From Rhodospirillales bacterium (lineage in GTDB: Bacteria; Pseudomonadota; Alphaproteobacteria; Acetobacterales; Acetobacteraceae), in NCBI GenBank assembly GCA_018971905.1, contig JAGWZS010000098.1, positions 1-6,730 on the forward strand: a stretch of DNA of 6,730 nucleotides, in the 5' to 3' direction. Of the stretch, positions 5,690-6,730 are shown one piece after another. How positions within the stretch are numbered: the stretch's first letter is position 1; the number at the start of each line of letters is the position of its first letter. The translations under genes and the position numbers were made by a program. The notes under the pieces are model-generated. The model was given only the letters and a program-made list of their open reading frames with translations, did no database searches and was not told the origin of the DNA.

Positions 5690-6034
5690 ATGAATGCTGA
5701 AGACCTCAAGCCCGTTCGATTCCGGGGCAGCTCGCTCGAAGATCTGCGCGACTTCCCGACCACGGCAAGGCGCGAGGCGGGCCAGCAGCTAGATCAGGTG
5801 CAGCGCGGGCTAGACCCCGATGACTGGAAGCCCATGACCACCGTAGGGCAGGGCGTGCGGGAAATTCGCATTCGGGATGAGGCCGGCGCGTTCCGGGTGA
5901 TCTACATCGCCAAGTTCGACGCAGCAATCTATGTCCTGCACTGCTTCCAGAAAAAGACGCAGGCCACCAGCAAGGCCGATTTAGACCTGGCCGAGAAACG
6001 CTATCGAGATTTAGTCAAGGAGTTGAAGCCATGA
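5690..6034 (+). CDS. higB: HigB/RelE-like toxin (phage Gp49-like family)
   Basis: This is a 114-residue basic protein, full length for the family. Family features are the N-terminal helix LEDLRDFPTTARREAGQQLDQVQRG (16-40), DDWKPMTTVGQGVREIRIRD (44-63), the core strand AFRVIYIAKF (67-76) and the C-terminal HCFQKKTQAT (84-93), followed by a helix with KRYRDLVKE. These toxins are ribosome-associated mRNA interferases that stop translation when unbound. ATG 5690 is preferred; a TTG at 5675 inside the palindrome is the in-frame alternative. No Shine-Dalgarno is visible before 5690, so the transcript may be leaderless or poorly translated. The stop overlaps the antitoxin start (ATGA, 6031-6034), giving toxin-first order as in higBA. 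Gene symbol is by family resemblance. Confidence 0.93.
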   Translation: MNAEDLKPVRFRGSSLEDLRDFPTTARREAGQQLDQVQRGLDPDDWKPMTTVGQGVREIRIRDEAGAFRVIYIAKFDAAIYVLHCFQKKTQATSKADLDLAEKRYRDLVKELKP

Positions 6035-6315
6035 GCGAAGAACAGACCTTTGCAAGCATCTGGGATGCCATCGAGGACACCCCGGCCGAAGCCGAGAATA
6101 TGAAGCTGCGTTCCGCGCTGATGATCGCGCTCAAGCAGCACGTCGCCCGCGCTGGCCTCAGTCAGAGCCAGGCAGCCAAGCTGTTCGGCGTCACGCAGCC
6201 GCGCGTGTCCGACCTGCTGCGCGGGAAAATCAACCTGTTCGGCCTCGATACCCTGGTGAACATGGCGGTGGCAGCCGGCCTGCATGTCGAGCTGCGTGTC
6301 CTAGAGGCCGCATGA
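6031..6315 (+). CDS. higA: HigA-like XRE-family antitoxin
   Basis: The 94-residue protein has an N-terminal helical part that probably contacts the toxin (FASIWDAIEDTPAEAENMKL, 7-26), then a helix-turn-helix with LSQSQAAKLFGV (43-54) and TQPRVSDLLRGK (55-66), and a C-terminal region INLFGLDTLVNMAVAAGL typical of HTH_37/XRE antitoxins. It would neutralise the upstream toxin and repress the operon at the palindrome. AAGGAG at 6017-6022 gives it its own ribosome site eight bases before ATG 6031, and the ATGA overlap couples it to the toxin. It looks intact. Confidence 0.94.
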   Translation: MSEEQTFASIWDAIEDTPAEAENMKLRSALMIALKQHVARAGLSQSQAAKLFGVTQPRVSDLLRGKINLFGLDTLVNMAVAAGLHVELRVLEAA

Positions 6316-6422
6316 GCTCCACCGGCTACGCCTGGTCGAACATCCCCCCTGAACTCATGATCGTCGTAATAGCGTGTCAAACGGCATTCAAACGGGACCC
6401 CAAAATGAGGAGGCCACTCTGA
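6312..6422 (+). pseudogene. Possible start of a third operon gene cut by the IS remnant
   Basis: An ATG overlaps the antitoxin stop (ATGA, 6312-6315) and opens 36 codons beginning MSSTGYAWSNIPPELMIVVI. The first 21 codons precede the IS remnant, and the rest read into it before stopping at 6420. Tight coupling suggests a downstream gene that was interrupted. Chance is equally possible, and I recognise no family. Confidence 0.2.
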
Positions 6423-6496
6423 ACCCCAATCTCAGGGGGTCACTATTGGACGCCGATCACCCCTAAAATGGGGTCCTTATTCCATGCCGATTCAAA
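6375..6496. mobile_element. IS21-like end-to-end remnant (MITE-like), no transposase
   Basis: Three related 22-base repeats are present. Those at 6436-6457 and 6470-6491 are direct copies sharing the pattern GGGGTC..TATT..A.GCCGAT (17 of 22 identical). The one at 6380-6401 is inverted, ending GGGACCCC, and matches the last copy at 16 of 22. Multiple imperfect terminal repeats of this kind, inverted between the two ends, are characteristic of IS21-family elements, which normally carry istA and istB (about 2.3 kb) between them. Here only about 34 bp separate the opposing ends, so the genes are absent. The left boundary is probably TGTCAAACGG at 6375; the right boundary is uncertain (6494-6496). 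I see no target-site duplication. Confidence 0.6.
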
Positions 6497-6500
6497 GTCC

Positions 6501-6575
6501 CGGCTTGAACCGACGTGGAGCTTCATCGGGGTTGACCCTTCGGAGCCGATGCTGGCGCTTGCGGCGGAACGTCTC
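6501..6575 (+). pseudogene. Fragment of a class I SAM-dependent methyltransferase gene
   Basis: The frame in phase with 6468 reads EPTWSFIGVDPSEPMLALAA then ERL. A hydrophobic strand ending in GVDPS-x-x-ML-x-LA-x-ERL is the end of motif I and the following helix of class I methyltransferases. The glycine-rich loop that should precede it is missing, because the IS remnant lies there. The similarity ends near 6575, where the toxin-gene frame takes over. It is at most 25 codons and non-functional. The identification is by pattern only. Confidence 0.4.
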
Positions 6576-6675
6576 ATTCATGTACTGGGAGATCGACAGC
6601 CAGACCAAGCTTCGCCCCATCAGTGCTTGTTACATGCATCAGAAGGAGGTCGATCACTATGAAAGCCAAATCTAG
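6574..6675 (+). pseudogene. brnT: BrnT-type toxin gene, 5'-truncated
   Basis: The last 33 codons of this frame read FMYWEIDSQTKLRPISACYM and then HQKEVDHYESQI before TAG 6673. The pattern RPISA-x-YMH-x-KE-x-x-x-YE is the C-terminal strand and helix of BrnT-family ribonuclease toxins, which normally have about 90 residues. The N-terminal two thirds, with the conserved KHGV-type segment, is missing and replaced by the methyltransferase scrap. The remaining frame opens at ATG 6484, but the intervening residues do not look like BrnT. The stop overlaps the next gene's start by 17 bases, as usual for toxin-antitoxin pairs. No active toxin is expected. Confidence 0.55.
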
Positions 6676-6730
6676 GCCGGTGCCCTCGCTACATAGCGAC
6701 GAGGCTGCCGAGGAGTTTGTCGCCAACGCC
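6659..6730 (+). CDS. CopG/BrnA-type antitoxin, 3' partial
   Basis: AAGGAGG at 6643-6649 lies nine bases before ATG 6659, an excellent ribosome site inside the upstream toxin fragment. The visible 24 codons read MKAKSRPVPSLHSDEAAEEF and then VANA, the typical N-terminus of CopG-family antitoxins paired with BrnT toxins (PxPxxxSDEEAExFV). The rest, including the expected ribbon-helix-helix DNA-binding part, is beyond the window. With its toxin truncated it may persist as an orphan antitoxin or regulator. Confidence 0.75.
   Translation, partial: MKAKSRPVPSLHSDEAAEEFVANA

Overview
The window looks like a piece of alphaproteobacterial accessory DNA, most likely a small mobilizable plasmid or an integrated plasmid segment. 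Family resemblance of the relaxase and the winged-helix replication-type protein suggests Rhodospirillales/Acetobacteraceae-like bacteria. That placement is inference from protein style and a moderately high GC content, not from a marker gene.

Layout. Positions 1-1859 hold the 3' part of a PAS-GGDEF-EAL cyclic-di-GMP enzyme that begins before the window. Positions 1860-2129 hold a likely remnant of a glycine-zipper lipoprotein gene, running in frame into a possible 39-residue membrane protein. A strong inverted repeat at 2192-2240 separates this from the convergent relaxase gene. Positions 2255-3739 (minus strand) encode a 494-residue MobA/MobL (MobQ-type) relaxase. Upstream of it lies a structured, nearly gene-free region with a candidate origin of transfer (about 3848-3880). 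A 31-residue membrane protein with a TTG start and a clear GGAGG site follows at 4104-4199.

Positions 4200-4523 are gene-free and hold tandem hairpins and a DnaA-box-like site. Positions 4524-5252 (minus strand) encode a winged-helix protein of the kind often found as a plasmid replication or control protein. Its 5' leader carries several hairpins and an intrinsic terminator facing the opposite way, which could mark a counter-transcribed RNA. Positions 5690-6315 are a complete HigBA/RelE-like toxin-antitoxin operon with a perfect 16-bp palindrome just upstream.

Positions 6316-6730 are a mosaic. They contain a roughly 115-120 bp remnant carrying both ends of an IS21-like element without transposase genes, a scrap of a class I methyltransferase gene, a 5'-truncated BrnT-type toxin gene, and the intact start of its CopG/BrnA-type antitoxin gene, which runs off the window.

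Together, relaxase plus oriT would give mobilization by a helper conjugation system, the winged-helix protein would serve replication or its control, and the toxin-antitoxin modules would give maintenance. The c-di-GMP enzyme is probably host or cargo sequence outside the plasmid backbone. I found no tRNA, rRNA or CRISPR array.
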